From positions 62,001-126,000 of the forward strand of contig MPCW01000006.1 of NCBI GenBank assembly GCA_001874325.1: a stretch of 64,000 nucleotides of DNA. The letters run 5' to 3'. Position numbers and translations under genes: made by a program. Source of the stretch: Flavobacterium sp. MedPE-SWcel (lineage in GTDB: Bacteria > Bacteroidota > Bacteroidia > Flavobacteriales > Flavobacteriaceae). Below are positions 9,307 through 18,404 of this stretch, in pieces; positions within the stretch are counted from its first letter, which is position 1, and every line of letters starts with the position of its first letter. The notes below the pieces were generated by a model. It worked only from the letters and a program-made list of their open reading frames with translations, was not told the DNA's origin and made no database searches.

Positions 9307-11862
9307 ATGAAAAGGATATATCCCGCGATTGTACTTTGTTTTCTATTATCATCAATTACTGCTTTTGCACAAGGAAAGAGTAATAAAAATATTGGAAAAA
9401 TAAGAGTTACTGGAAAAGTAATAGAACAAGATACAAAACAACCTCTAGAGTTTGCTACTGTAACTATACAGACTACTGCTAATGAAACCATAAATGGTGG
9501 ACTTACTAACGCTAAAGGTGAGTATGATATAAACGTACCTGTCGGTACATATAATATTAAGTTCGACTTTATTTCATTTAAGTCTATTAGTATTACTAAT
9601 AAAGAAATAAAAAGTAATATCAATCTTGGTACTACTGCAATGGAGCCTGATGCTACTATACTAAATGAAGTAGAAATTGTAGCTGAACGTTCTACTGTTG
9701 ATATAAAACTCGACAAAAGAGTATACAACGTAGGTAAAGATATGATTGTAAAAGGTGGTAGTGTTAGTGATGTATTAGACAATGTACCTTCAATATCTGT
9801 AGATGTAGAGGGTAATGTAAGCCTAAGAGGTAATGAAAGTGTTACCATACTTATAGACGGAAGACCATCAACCCTTGCTGGTAGCAATGTTGCTGAAGTA
9901 CTACGAGTATTACCTGCTGACTCTGTAAAAAAAGTAGAAGTTATAACTAACCCATCTGCTCGTTATGATGCTGAAGGTGGTGGTGGTATTATAAATATAG
10001 TACTTAGAAAAGGAAAAGCTAACGGATTCAACGGATCAATAGTAGCCTCTACAGGTTACCCTGACAATCATGGTATTACTGCAAACCTAAATTATAGAAG
10101 TGATAGTTACAACTTATTCTCTAATATAGGGTATAACTATAGAAGTAGTCCTGGTAATTTCTCTACTGATTCTGAATATTTTGATGAAGAAGGCAATACT
10201 ACTCGTTTTGTTAATGAGAGAAGAGATTACGAAAGAAAACGTAATGGCCTTAATGCTAGTTTTGGTATGGATTTATTTCTTAATAAAAGTACCACATGGA
10301 CTAACAGCTTTTCGATAAGAAACAATAAAAGTGATAATCCTACAGATACTTATTATGATTATTACTTAGCTGATCGTACTTTTGACGAAACACGATACCG
10401 CTTTAACCTTGAAGATAGAGAACGAGACAATTACCGATTTTCAAGTAGACTAACTAAAAAATTTAATGAAGATGGACATAAGCTTGATTTAGATATATCA
10501 TTAGCTAAAAATGAAAATGAAGAAAATGCAAACATCGATGATATTGTAATAGGTACTACTACTCCTGATACGGATAATGTTTACCAAAGAACTTTTAATG
10601 ATGAAGATGAAGATAGGGTTCTTTTACAAGCTGATTATGTGCTTCCTTTTTCTGAAGGAAATCAATTTGAAGCGGGATATAGAGGTAGCTTTACAGATCT
10701 TCTTACAGATTCTAAAACTCAGAATTTAGAAAGTAACACTTGGGTTATAGACCCTAACTTTACAAGTATATTAGATTATAAAGAGCACGTAAATGCAGTT
10801 TACGCACAGTACGGCTTTAAAACAGGTAAGTTTTCTTTCTTGATGGGTTTACGTTGGGAAGATTCAAATATTGATGTTAACTTACTTAACGATAACAATT
10901 ACAATAATAAAAGGTATAACAACTTCTTCCCTAGTGCTTTTGTAACTTATGAATTTTCTGAAGGTACAAGTGCTAATATTAGCTATAGTCGTCGTATTAA
11001 CAGACCTAGAGGGTGGTTTATTAATCCATTTTCAAGTCTTTCTAGTAACATTAATATATTTACTGGTAACCCTAATCTTGATCCATCAATGACTGATGCA
11101 ATAGATCTAGGTTTTCTAAAAAAATGGGATCAAGTTACATTAAGCGGGTCTGCATATGTTAACATTACTAATGATACTTTTCAGTTTGTACGTAGAGAAT
11201 CAGGAGAATTTTTCACTCAAGTAGTCGATGGTGAAGATATTGTTAATGATAATAATGAAGTTATCGAAATAATCGGAGGAGAAGATGTTAGAACTCCTAT
11301 AATCCTAACTTCGCCTATAAACCTTGCTAAACAATATCGTTATGGTTTTGAATTCGATGTTAACTATACTCCTTACAGATGGTGGAAATTAAATAGTAAC
11401 TTTAATTTTTATAGAAATGAAATAGATGGTGACTATGTATATACTAACTTTTTAGGAGAAGTAATTACTCAAAATTTTGATAACACAAACTATAGCTGGT
11501 TTACACGTTTAAACTCAAAAGTTAATTTTCCTTTAGGGATAGACTGGCAATTAAATTCTAGATATAGTGGGCCTAGAAAAAATGCACAAAGTAGCTATAA
11601 AGGCATATTCTCTGCCAATACAGCAATAAGTAAAGATATACTTAACGAACGTGCTACACTAAGCCTTAACGTAAGTGATATATTTAACTCTCGAAAAAGA
11701 AAACTAGACAACACTTTACCACAAGTTAACTCTTATACTGAAATGCAATGGAGAGAAAGACAAATAACACTTTCTTTTACATACCGTTTTAACACAAAGA
11801 AAAACGACAGAGGTCGTGGTAATCAACAAGGAGGTGGTGATGATGGATATATGGGTAAATAA
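9307..11862 (+). CDS. TonB-dependent receptor, outer-membrane beta-barrel family
   Basis: 851 residues with a signal peptide, then a carboxypeptidase-regulatory-like (CarboxypepD_reg) domain (about 30-115: VTGKVIEQDTKQPLEFATV), a plug domain (about 125-235: NVPSISVDVEGNVSLRG, LIDGRPS, ARYDAEGGGGIINIVL) and a long C-terminal beta barrel of the OMP_b-brl_3 type ending in alternating aromatic strands and a short Gly/Arg-rich tail. It imports an unknown ligand across the outer membrane using TonB energy. No SusD partner is adjacent, which argues against a polysaccharide-utilisation locus. A terminator hairpin follows at 11900-11930. Confidence 0.9.
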   Translation: MKRIYPAIVLCFLLSSITAFAQGKSNKNIGKIRVTGKVIEQDTKQPLEFATVTIQTTANETINGGLTNAKGEYDINVPVGTYNIKFDFISFKSISITNKEIKSNINLGTTAMEPDATILNEVEIVAERSTVDIKLDKRVYNVGKDMIVKGGSVSDVLDNVPSISVDVEGNVSLRGNESVTILIDGRPSTLAGSNVAEVLRVLPADSVKKVEVITNPSARYDAEGGGGIINIVLRKGKANGFNGSIVASTGYPDNHGITANLNYRSDSYNLFSNIGYNYRSSPGNFSTDSEYFDEEGNTTRFVNERRDYERKRNGLNASFGMDLFLNKSTTWTNSFSIRNNKSDNPTDTYYDYYLADRTFDETRYRFNLEDRERDNYRFSSRLTKKFNEDGHKLDLDISLAKNENEENANIDDIVIGTTTPDTDNVYQRTFNDEDEDRVLLQADYVLPFSEGNQFEAGYRGSFTDLLTDSKTQNLESNTWVIDPNFTSILDYKEHVNAVYAQYGFKTGKFSFLMGLRWEDSNIDVNLLNDNNYNNKRYNNFFPSAFVTYEFSEGTSANISYSRRINRPRGWFINPFSSLSSNINIFTGNPNLDPSMTDAIDLGFLKKWDQVTLSGSAYVNITNDTFQFVRRESGEFFTQVVDGEDIVNDNNEVIEIIGGEDVRTPIILTSPINLAKQYRYGFEFDVNYTPYRWWKLNSNFNFYRNEIDGDYVYTNFLGEVITQNFDNTNYSWFTRLNSKVNFPLGIDWQLNSRYSGPRKNAQSSYKGIFSANTAISKDILNERATLSLNVSDIFNSRKRKLDNTLPQVNSYTEMQWRERQITLSFTYRFNTKKNDRGRGNQQGGGDDGYMGK

Positions 11863-11899
11863 AATTTTCACATAACAAGTTTACTTAATAAAAGTCTAA

Positions 11900-11930
11900 A
11901 AAAGGTATCTATATTATAGATACCTTTTTT
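11900..11930. terminator. Rho-independent terminator after the TonB receptor
   Basis: Arms AAAAAGGTATCTA and TAGATACCTTTTT with a 5-nt loop. Confidence 0.8.
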
Positions 11931-12010
11931 ATTTTCTATAGTATTTCGTTAAAAACATCACAATATAAACATACTACACCTATTTAGCTTTCATCCAAAA
12001 CAGATTTTGG

Positions 12011-12018
12011 TATATTTG
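12011..12018 (+). promoter_or_regulatory. -7 element that fixes the start of the persulfide dioxygenase gene
   Basis: TATATTTG lies 26 nt before the ATG at 12045. Its final G is also the first base of an in-frame GTG, so the longer reading frame would start within the promoter and is excluded. Confidence 0.65.
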
Positions 12019-12044
12019 TGATAACAAAACTAATTTTATCAGGG

Positions 12045-13460
12045 ATGAAACTGGAACAAATTTACACAGGTTGTATAGCGCAAGCAGCTTATTACTTAGA
12101 AAGCAATGGTGAAGTTGCCATATTTGACCCTTTAAGGGAAGTACAACCCTATATAGATAGGGCTACAAAAGATAATGCTACTATAAAGTATATATTCGAA
12201 ACACACTTTCACGCTGATTTTGTATCAGGACATTTAGATTTATCTAAAAAAACAGGTGCACAAATCGTATATGGACCAACTGCGAAGCCTAACTTTGATG
12301 CTCTTATAGCTACAGATGGGCAAGAATTTAAAGTAGGTAACTATACTATAAAAGCAATTCATACCCCTGGACATACATTAGAAAGTACTTGTTACTTACT
12401 AACAGATGAAAATAATAAATTACACGGTATAATAACTGGTGACACATTATTTATTGGGGATGTAGGGCGTCCTGATTTAGCACAAGCACTTACTGAAGAG
12501 CTTACACAAGATGTATTAGCTTCTCACCTATACGATTCTCTACGTAACAAAGTAATGCCATTACCTGATGATATTATAGTATATCCTAGTCATGGTGCAG
12601 GTAGTGCATGTGGTAAAAACATGAGTAAAGAAACTACTGATACACTAGGTAACCAGAAAAAAACTAATTATGCTCTTAGAGCAGATATGACTAAAGAAGA
12701 ATTTATATCAGAATTACTTGACGGGCTTGGAGCACCTCCTGCCTACTTCCCTCAAAATGTAATGATGAATATAGAGGGATATGATAGTCTTGATACTATA
12801 ATGGATAAAGGGCTTACAGAAGTAGCAGCTATCAACTTTAAAGATGTAGCAGAAACTTCGGGTGCTATTATTCTAGATGTAAGATCACAAGAAGACTTTG
12901 CTGAAGAACATATTCCTGGGTCAATTTTTATAGGAATTAACGGTGGATTTGCTCCATGGGTAGGTGCCTTAATTAGAGATGTTAAACAACCTCTATTATT
13001 AGTTATTCCTGAAGGCAGAGAAACTGAAACTATAACACGACTATCTAGAGTAGGTTTTGACAATACATTAGGTTACCTTAAAGGTGGTATTGCTGCATGG
13101 AAAGCAGCTGGTAATGATATTGATAGCATAAAATCTATAAACCCTGATACTTTTGCTAATGACTTTAAACCTAATGAAGATATTGTCGTAGACTCTAGAA
13201 AGCCGGGAGAATTCTCTAATGGGCATATTGTAGATGCTCTTAATATACCTCTTGATTTTGTTAATGAGCAATTAGCTGAAGTACCTAAAGAGAAAGGTTT
13301 CTACATACATTGTGCAGGTGGATACCGTTCTATAATCATGGCTTCTATATTAAAGTCTAGAGGATATCATAACATGATAAACGTAGAGAAAGGTTATGGA
13401 GGAATCAAAAATACTCCTATAGAAACTACAACTAGTACGTCAGCCTGTCAATCTAAATAA
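12045..13460 (+). CDS. Metallo-beta-lactamase-fold persulfide dioxygenase fused to two rhodanese domains (CstB-like)
   Basis: 471 residues from ATG 12045. Residues 1-245 form an MBL domain of the ETHE1/persulfide dioxygenase type: THFHADF with H54 equivalent to the first iron ligand, HTPGHTLES, and GDTLFIGDVGRPDLA with the aspartate ligand. Two rhodanese domains follow. The first (about 260-360) has no catalytic cysteine and is probably structural, and the second (about 370-465) has the active loop CAGGYRS. This architecture matches CstB of Staphylococcus, which oxidises low-molecular-weight persulfides and forms thiosulfate during sulfide detoxification. The YeeE/YedE-type transporters at 22010-23014 may act in the same sulfur pathway. 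Confidence 0.85.
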   Translation: MKLEQIYTGCIAQAAYYLESNGEVAIFDPLREVQPYIDRATKDNATIKYIFETHFHADFVSGHLDLSKKTGAQIVYGPTAKPNFDALIATDGQEFKVGNYTIKAIHTPGHTLESTCYLLTDENNKLHGIITGDTLFIGDVGRPDLAQALTEELTQDVLASHLYDSLRNKVMPLPDDIIVYPSHGAGSACGKNMSKETTDTLGNQKKTNYALRADMTKEEFISELLDGLGAPPAYFPQNVMMNIEGYDSLDTIMDKGLTEVAAINFKDVAETSGAIILDVRSQEDFAEEHIPGSIFIGINGGFAPWVGALIRDVKQPLLLVIPEGRETETITRLSRVGFDNTLGYLKGGIAAWKAAGNDIDSIKSINPDTFANDFKPNEDIVVDSRKPGEFSNGHIVDALNIPLDFVNEQLAEVPKEKGFYIHCAGGYRSIIMASILKSRGYHNMINVEKGYGGIKNTPIETTTSTSACQSK

Positions 13461-13535
13461 ACAATTACAAAATAAATATTAGATCTATAAATGCTGTATA
13501 AAAATTCTATTACAGCGACAAAGTAATACTTAATT

Positions 13536-14687
13536 ATGAAAAAAATTCTTTTATTCCTTGCTGCATCAGCAATTTTAGTATCCTGTAACAAACTAGCAGA
13601 AAATGAATATGAAATTACAGGAACTATAGCAGATGAATCTTTAAATGGTAAAAATGTTATACTTGAAAAACAAAGTGAGCTTACCGGTCTTGAAGCCGTG
13701 GATACGGTAACAGTAGAAAACGGAAAGTTTATATTTAAAGGTACTGCAACAGAGCCTTCATTACACTTTGTTAGCCTTCAAGACAAACCAACTGAAAAAC
13801 TAAACTTAATACTAGAAAGTGGTAGTATTACTTTAAAAGTAAATACAGATACTATAAACAACTCTGTACAAAGTGGTACGTTTAATAACGATAAGCTTCA
13901 TGAGTATTACCTTCAAATGAAAGAATACAATGACAGAATGTCTAAGTATAAAAAAGAAAACACTCCTGCAATGAAGGAAGCTAGTCAAAAAGGAGATACT
14001 GCCACAATGGACAAGCTTAATAAAGAATATAGAGCAATTGGTAAAGAATTAGAAGCTGCAAATATCGATTTTGTAAAAAATAACCCAAAAGCTTACATTA
14101 ATGTTTTTGTACTTAAACAACTAGTTGGATCTGAAAGCCTTGAAGTTGCTGAATTAAAAGAGATGTATGAAGCTCTTGACACAAAAATAAAGGAAAGTAA
14201 AGATGGTAAAGAGATAGCTGATATGTTTGTTGAAATAGAGGCTAAAGAACTTAACAGAGCTAAAGTTTCTATTGGTAAAATTGCACCTGATTTTTCAGCT
14301 CCTACTCCTGAAGGAGAAACGATGTCTCTTAAAGACGCTATGGGTAAAGTTACTATTATAGACTTTTGGGCTTCATGGTGTAAACCTTGTAGAATGGAAA
14401 ATCCTAATGTAGTGGCAATGTATAATGAACTACATAGTAAAGGGCTTAATATTATAGGAATATCTTTAGATAAGGATGCTGGAGCATGGAAAAAAGCTAT
14501 TGCTGATGACAAACTTACTTGGAGCCACATATCTAACCTAGAGTCTTGGAATGAGCCTATAGCAAAAGAATATGGCATAGAGTCTATACCAGCTACTTTT
14601 GTATTAGATGCAGATGGCAAAATTGTTGCAAAAGATCTTAGGGGTGAAGAATTAAAAGCTAAAGTAAAAGAGATTTTAGAGCAATAA
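13536..14687 (+). CDS. TlpA-family thiol-disulfide oxidoreductase lipoprotein with N-terminal DUF4369 domain
   Basis: 383 residues. A lipoprotein signal (MKKILLFLAASAILVSCNK) predicts acylation at the cysteine. Residues about 25-120 are a beta-rich DUF4369-type domain, then a charged helical linker (about 120-240), then a thioredoxin fold with WASWCKPCRMENP, whose CKPC dithiol is the active site, and the cis-proline segment ESIPATF. It probably reduces disulfides in exported proteins or apocytochromes. A terminator follows immediately. Confidence 0.88.
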   Translation: MKKILLFLAASAILVSCNKLAENEYEITGTIADESLNGKNVILEKQSELTGLEAVDTVTVENGKFIFKGTATEPSLHFVSLQDKPTEKLNLILESGSITLKVNTDTINNSVQSGTFNNDKLHEYYLQMKEYNDRMSKYKKENTPAMKEASQKGDTATMDKLNKEYRAIGKELEAANIDFVKNNPKAYINVFVLKQLVGSESLEVAELKEMYEALDTKIKESKDGKEIADMFVEIEAKELNRAKVSIGKIAPDFSAPTPEGETMSLKDAMGKVTIIDFWASWCKPCRMENPNVVAMYNELHSKGLNIIGISLDKDAGAWKKAIADDKLTWSHISNLESWNEPIAKEYGIESIPATFVLDADGKIVAKDLRGEELKAKVKEILEQ

Positions 14688-14711
14688 GAGTCTAAAAAAC
14701 AAATCTATTAT

Positions 14712-14737
14712 AAAAATCCTCCTATCGGAGGATTTTT
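14712..14737 (+). terminator. Rho-independent terminator after the TlpA-like gene
   Basis: An 11-bp stem AAAAATCCTCC/GGAGGATTTTT with a TATC loop and a T-rich tail. Confidence 0.85.
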
Positions 14738-14793
14738 ATTTATTTAACAACCAACAAGTTAAAAAAAAGACTAAAAAAAGAGCTGAAAAGCCA

Positions 14794-14823
14794 TTGTTTA
14801 CTTAAAAAACAGTCTTATATTTG
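14794..14823 (+). promoter_or_regulatory. Promoter of tRNA-Tyr
   Basis: TTG at 14794-14796 and TATATTTG at 14816-14823, spaced 19 nt, a good match to the Bacteroidota -33/-7 consensus, about 40 nt before the mature tRNA. Confidence 0.7.
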
Positions 14824-14864
14824 CAACCGCAATAAGCAAAACAATTCATTGTGAAGCGGCAATT

Positions 14865-14946
<82 letters not shown>

Positions 14947-14951
14947 CTAAA

Positions 14952-14990
14952 AGAGAATTATCATAAAGTAATGATAATTCTCTTTTTTTT
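14952..14990 (+). terminator. Rho-independent terminator after tRNA-Tyr
   Basis: A 12-bp stem AGAGAATTATCA/TGATAATTCTCT (14952-14963 with 14972-14983) followed by a run of T. Confidence 0.9.
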
Positions 14991-15090
14991 TATATACCTA
15001 TAAAGTAATTTTGGTAATAATAACTCTGATTACTTCCCCATCCTCTTCTAATATTACTATACCAAATTTTATTAACCATTATATTTAAAA

Positions 15091-15942
15091 ATGAATAAAA
15101 ATTTTATTCTATACCTATTTCTTCTTCTTGGTATAAACTTTTTGATTGCTCAAAACAACTTTGTGGTGCCTGAGCGTACCGATAAAAATTTATGGCAAGA
15201 TTTCACTTATGATATGGGAAATGTATTTAAAGGGGTTGGATATGCCTATTCAAGACCTTTACATTGGCAAGGAAATGATTTTTTGAAATTAGGTGGTGTA
15301 ACTGCTAGCACATATGGATTATATCTTGTAGATGGTGATATTCGCAAAGAATTTATTCGCCAAAAAGAGAATGTGCCTAATGTACTACTAGAATATGGGT
15401 GGTATGCAGGAAGCCCTCAAAATAATTATGGAGCTACAGGAGTAGTTTACTTAACAGGGTTATTTACAAAAAATAAAAAATTACGACGTACTGGTGTACT
15501 TTTAATATCATCTGCCACAGCAACAGGATTTGTACAACAATTAACAAAATCTGTAGCTGGTAGAGCACGACCAGGTGCCGATTTTGGAAAAAAACATTTT
15601 AAACCTTTTGGAGAAGGTGCAACATATCGCTCTTTCCCATCAGGACATGCGGTTCTTACTTTTACAAATGCTCACGTTATTGCAAAGCAATTTAAAAGTC
15701 CATGGATTAAAGCAGGAATCTATGCTATAGGGGTTGTACCTGGTGTTTCTAGAATTTACCAAGATGCACACTGGGCTAGTGATGTATTTTTGAGTTGGGC
15801 TATGAGTTACTTTATGGTAGAAGCAATAGATATCTACTTAGACAGGAAATATGATGAAAAATATAATAATGATAAATCACATAAAACATCTATCTCTTTA
15901 ACTTTTGGAGGAAATGCTTTAGGAGTTGTCTATACATTCTAA
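15091..15942 (+). CDS. Phosphatase PAP2 family protein
   Basis: 283 residues with a signal peptide (MNKNFILYLFLLLGINFLIAQ). The three-part PAP2 signature is complete: KSVAGRARPG, then FPSGHAVLTF with the catalytic-core histidine, then SRIYQDAHWASDV with the second histidine. PAP2 enzymes dephosphorylate lipid phosphates such as undecaprenyl diphosphate or phosphatidylglycerophosphate. The predicted export and only weakly hydrophobic segments suggest a periplasm-facing enzyme. It ends at a bidirectional terminator shared with the convergent SIMPL gene. Confidence 0.9.
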   Translation: MNKNFILYLFLLLGINFLIAQNNFVVPERTDKNLWQDFTYDMGNVFKGVGYAYSRPLHWQGNDFLKLGGVTASTYGLYLVDGDIRKEFIRQKENVPNVLLEYGWYAGSPQNNYGATGVVYLTGLFTKNKKLRRTGVLLISSATATGFVQQLTKSVAGRARPGADFGKKHFKPFGEGATYRSFPSGHAVLTFTNAHVIAKQFKSPWIKAGIYAIGVVPGVSRIYQDAHWASDVFLSWAMSYFMVEAIDIYLDRKYDEKYNNDKSHKTSISLTFGGNALGVVYTF

Positions 15943-15949
15943 AAATAAA

Positions 15950-15974
15950 AAAGGAGACTATAATAGTCTCCTTT
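15950..15974. terminator. Bidirectional terminator between PAP2 and SIMPL genes
   Basis: Stem AAGGAGACTA/TAGTCTCCTT with a TAA loop, flanked by A-rich and T-rich tracts, between two convergent genes. Confidence 0.85.
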
Positions 15975-15999
15975 TTTATTTTTAGAATTACCTATATGT

Positions 16000-16701
16000 T
16001 TATTTTTCCTCGATAAGGCTTAATGCATATGTTATATTAACACTAGCTGTTATAGCAATTTCTCCTGCTGCTAAAGTCTCTTTTGAGTCTCCTACCATAG
16101 ATTTCATCTCCATTGCATACATTGGAGATCTAGGATAACTCACTGAAGTATTATCAGTAACTAATATAGGAAAGCCCACATACACACCTAAAGCCCTTGC
16201 ATAATCATTTGCTTTTTTATTAGCATCTTCTACTGCTTTTATACGGGCTTCGCTTTTATACTCTTCTTCTTTAGATGTTTTAAACTGAACACCCTGTATA
16301 TTATTAACACCCATACTTGTTAAACCAGATAATAAGCTATCATATTTAGTAAGATCTCTTAAATAAATTGTTATTACCTGAGATGCTGTAAAAGTATATT
16401 TCCTTGTCTTATAATCCTTACTACTATTAAGATACACCCTCTGTGTTTGATAATCTTTAGTTGATAGTTTCATCTTCTTCAAGTATTTTAATACTTTATC
16501 AACTACAATATCATTATCGTTTTTTACCTTTTCAGCATCAGCTCCTCTTTTAGTAACACCTATAGTAATAATTGCTTCATCTGGCACTGCCATTACAATC
16601 CCCTTTCCTGATACATTAATTTGTGGTGAAGTATTCACTGCCGTTTGTGCTCCTGCAAATGTTCCTGTTAAAACTAGTAATGCTAATATAAAATTTTTCA
16701 T
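16000..16701 (-). CDS. SIMPL domain-containing (DUF541) exported protein
   Basis: 233 residues with a cleavable signal (MKNFILALLVLTGTFAGAQ). The mature protein starts with a block, INVSGKGIVMAVPDEAII, followed by TKRGADAEKVKNDNDIVV and a C-terminal AGEIAITASVNITYAL, which is the full SIMPL/DUF541 domain. Family members occur in Gram-negative periplasm and in eukaryotic IRAK1-interacting proteins. The bacterial function is largely unknown (oxidative stress links have been reported for E. coli YggE). It lies downstream of the rhomboid gene on the same strand with about 55 nt between them. Confidence 0.85.
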   Translation of the reverse strand: MKNFILALLVLTGTFAGAQTAVNTSPQINVSGKGIVMAVPDEAIITIGVTKRGADAEKVKNDNDIVVDKVLKYLKKMKLSTKDYQTQRVYLNSSKDYKTRKYTFTASQVITIYLRDLTKYDSLLSGLTSMGVNNIQGVQFKTSKEEEYKSEARIKAVEDANKKANDYARALGVYVGFPILVTDNTSVSYPRSPMYAMEMKSMVGDSKETLAAGEIAITASVNITYALSLIEEK

Positions 16702-16756
16702 TGTAATTATTTATTGGTTTCTCAATCTGAATTTCAAAAGGTGTGCCAATTTTCCC

Positions 16757-17404
16757 TTACAACTTACCTGAACGTGATAAAATAAACAATAAAACAATAG
16801 GTATAGCTAAAAGAACCACCATTAAAGTATTATCATATATCATATTAGGCTCGCGAGCTAACGTAATAAGATAACCCGCAATAGCGCCTCCAAAATGGGC
16901 TGTATGCCCTATATTATCTGATTTAGCTTTCATACCGTATATAGAATACAATAAATAACCTATACCAAAAAGATATGCAGGAATAGGTATTGCAAAAAAC
17001 AAACGGAGCTCCATATTAGGGTTTAATAATATAGCAGAATATAGTACTCCAACTACTGCTCCAGATGCTCCAATAGCACGATATGAATAATCGTTTTTAT
17101 GAAAATAAAGTGTTAACAAGCTACCCGCCACAAGGCTACCAAAATAAATAAGAAAAAGTGGTAATACCCCAAATGAATATATTACAATAGGAGCAAAAAA
17201 GTATAACGTAAGCATGTTAAATACTAAGTGCATCATATCTCCATGTAAAAATGCACTAGTAATCATTCGGTACTGCTCCCCTGCTTTTATACTCCCAATG
17301 TGAAATTCATATTTTCTAAAGAAAATCATATCATTAAACCCTTTATAACTAACAATAGCATTAGCCCCTATAAGCAGTAACAAAAAGATATTTATATCTC
17401 CCAT
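16757..17404 (-). CDS. Rhomboid family intramembrane serine protease
   Basis: 215 residues with about six membrane segments. The catalytic serine motif GASG (S114) and the histidine in HTAHFGG (H170) form the rhomboid dyad, and FLHGDMMHLVFNM carries the conserved loop before helix 2. It cleaves transmembrane segments of unknown substrates in the inner membrane. The product starts directly with a membrane segment and has no extra cytosolic domain. Confidence 0.92.
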   Translation of the reverse strand: MGDINIFLLLLIGANAIVSYKGFNDMIFFRKYEFHIGSIKAGEQYRMITSAFLHGDMMHLVFNMLTLYFFAPIVIYSFGVLPLFLIYFGSLVAGSLLTLYFHKNDYSYRAIGASGAVVGVLYSAILLNPNMELRLFFAIPIPAYLFGIGYLLYSIYGMKAKSDNIGHTAHFGGAIAGYLITLAREPNMIYDNTLMVVLLAIPIVLLFILSRSGKL

Positions 17405-17490
17405 TTAATATTTTTATTGCAAAAATAACTAATACCGGAGTATTAACAGGCATGAAAATTCAGAACAAAAGATTAATTAATAATAAAAAC

Positions 17491-17498
17491 TATATTTG
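17491..17498 (+). promoter_or_regulatory. -7 element immediately upstream of the acyltransferase gene
   Basis: TATATTTG ends only 12 nt before the ATG at 17511, implying a transcript leader of just a few nucleotides. An upstream in-frame TTG (17496) lies inside this element and is therefore not the start. No convincing -33 element was seen. Confidence 0.5.
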
Positions 17499-17510
17499 CA
17501 AAAAAGATTA

Positions 17511-18404
17511 ATGCACTTATTAGCCTATATACTTTTATTTCCTCTCTTTTATTTTATATCTATACTTCCATTTAGAGTTCTTTATTTTTTATCTGATATA
17601 ATTTATTTACTTATTTACCGTGTAGTTGGTTATCGTAAAAAAGTAGTTCGAAAAAACCTTGAACTTGCTTTACCACACCTCAGCTTTGCGGAACGTAAAA
17701 AAATAGAAAAAAAGTTTTTTAAACACTTCTGTGATACACTTGTAGAGATGGTTAAAACCATGACTATTTCTGAAAAGGAAATGAAAAAAAGGTTTGTATT
17801 CGACAATATAGAGCTTGTAAAAGAATTTGAAGATAAAGGAAAAAGTATTGCTTTAATATGTGGTCATTATGCGAGCTATGAATGGCTTTTAGTAATGAAC
17901 AAATCTCTTACTACTCATAAAGGTTTTGGTATATATAAAACTATTCGTAATGAGTATTTCGACAAACTTGTACGAAAAATAAGAGGTAGATTTGATGGTG
18001 AGCTTATAGACACTAAAAGTACTATACCTGCAATGCTAAGACACAAACGTGATCGTGTATTAGGCTATTACGGTTTTTTAAGTGATCAATCTCCTAAATT
18101 AAAGAGTGCTATTTATTGGACTAATTTATTTGGTATGGAGGTTCCTGTACATGTTGGTGCAGAAATGCTAGCCAAAAAATTAGATATGAATATTATGTTT
18201 GTAAAAGGTACTAAAATTAAACGAGGCTATTATAAGGCTACATTTATCCCTTATAATGGCAACCCAAAAGAAGTACCTAACTACGAGATAACAGACATGT
18301 TTATTGATTTATTAGAGCAGCAAATACTTGAAGCGCCTGAGTATTATTTATGGACACACAAACGCTTCAAACATCGTAAAAACGATCCTGCTCCTATAAA
18401 TTAA
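17511..18404 (+). CDS. Lysophospholipid/lipid A acyltransferase (LpxL/HtrB-like)
   Basis: 297 residues from ATG 17511 (MHLLAYILLFPLFYF), beginning with a membrane anchor. RVVGYRKKVVRKNLELALP is the conserved entry of the LpxL family. The catalytic HX4 motif is replaced by a related CGHYASYEWL with a histidine, and FLSDQSPK and EYYLWTHKRFKHR are the later conserved blocks. Family members add secondary acyl chains to Kdo2-lipid IVA at the inner membrane, which fits with kdsA at 23659 as part of LPS core synthesis. The last 11 bp overlap the convergent aminotransferase gene. Confidence 0.85.
   Translation: MHLLAYILLFPLFYFISILPFRVLYFLSDIIYLLIYRVVGYRKKVVRKNLELALPHLSFAERKKIEKKFFKHFCDTLVEMVKTMTISEKEMKKRFVFDNIELVKEFEDKGKSIALICGHYASYEWLLVMNKSLTTHKGFGIYKTIRNEYFDKLVRKIRGRFDGELIDTKSTIPAMLRHKRDRVLGYYGFLSDQSPKLKSAIYWTNLFGMEVPVHVGAEMLAKKLDMNIMFVKGTKIKRGYYKATFIPYNGNPKEVPNYEITDMFIDLLEQQILEAPEYYLWTHKRFKHRKNDPAPIN

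Noticed and set aside
14093..14620. Long reverse-strand open frame opposite the TlpA-like gene, and similar frames opposite the TonB receptor (9288-9887) and the GT-C-like gene (36003-36314)
   Set aside because: They are antisense to genes with clear domain motifs, show no family features and have no promoter or upstream context of their own.
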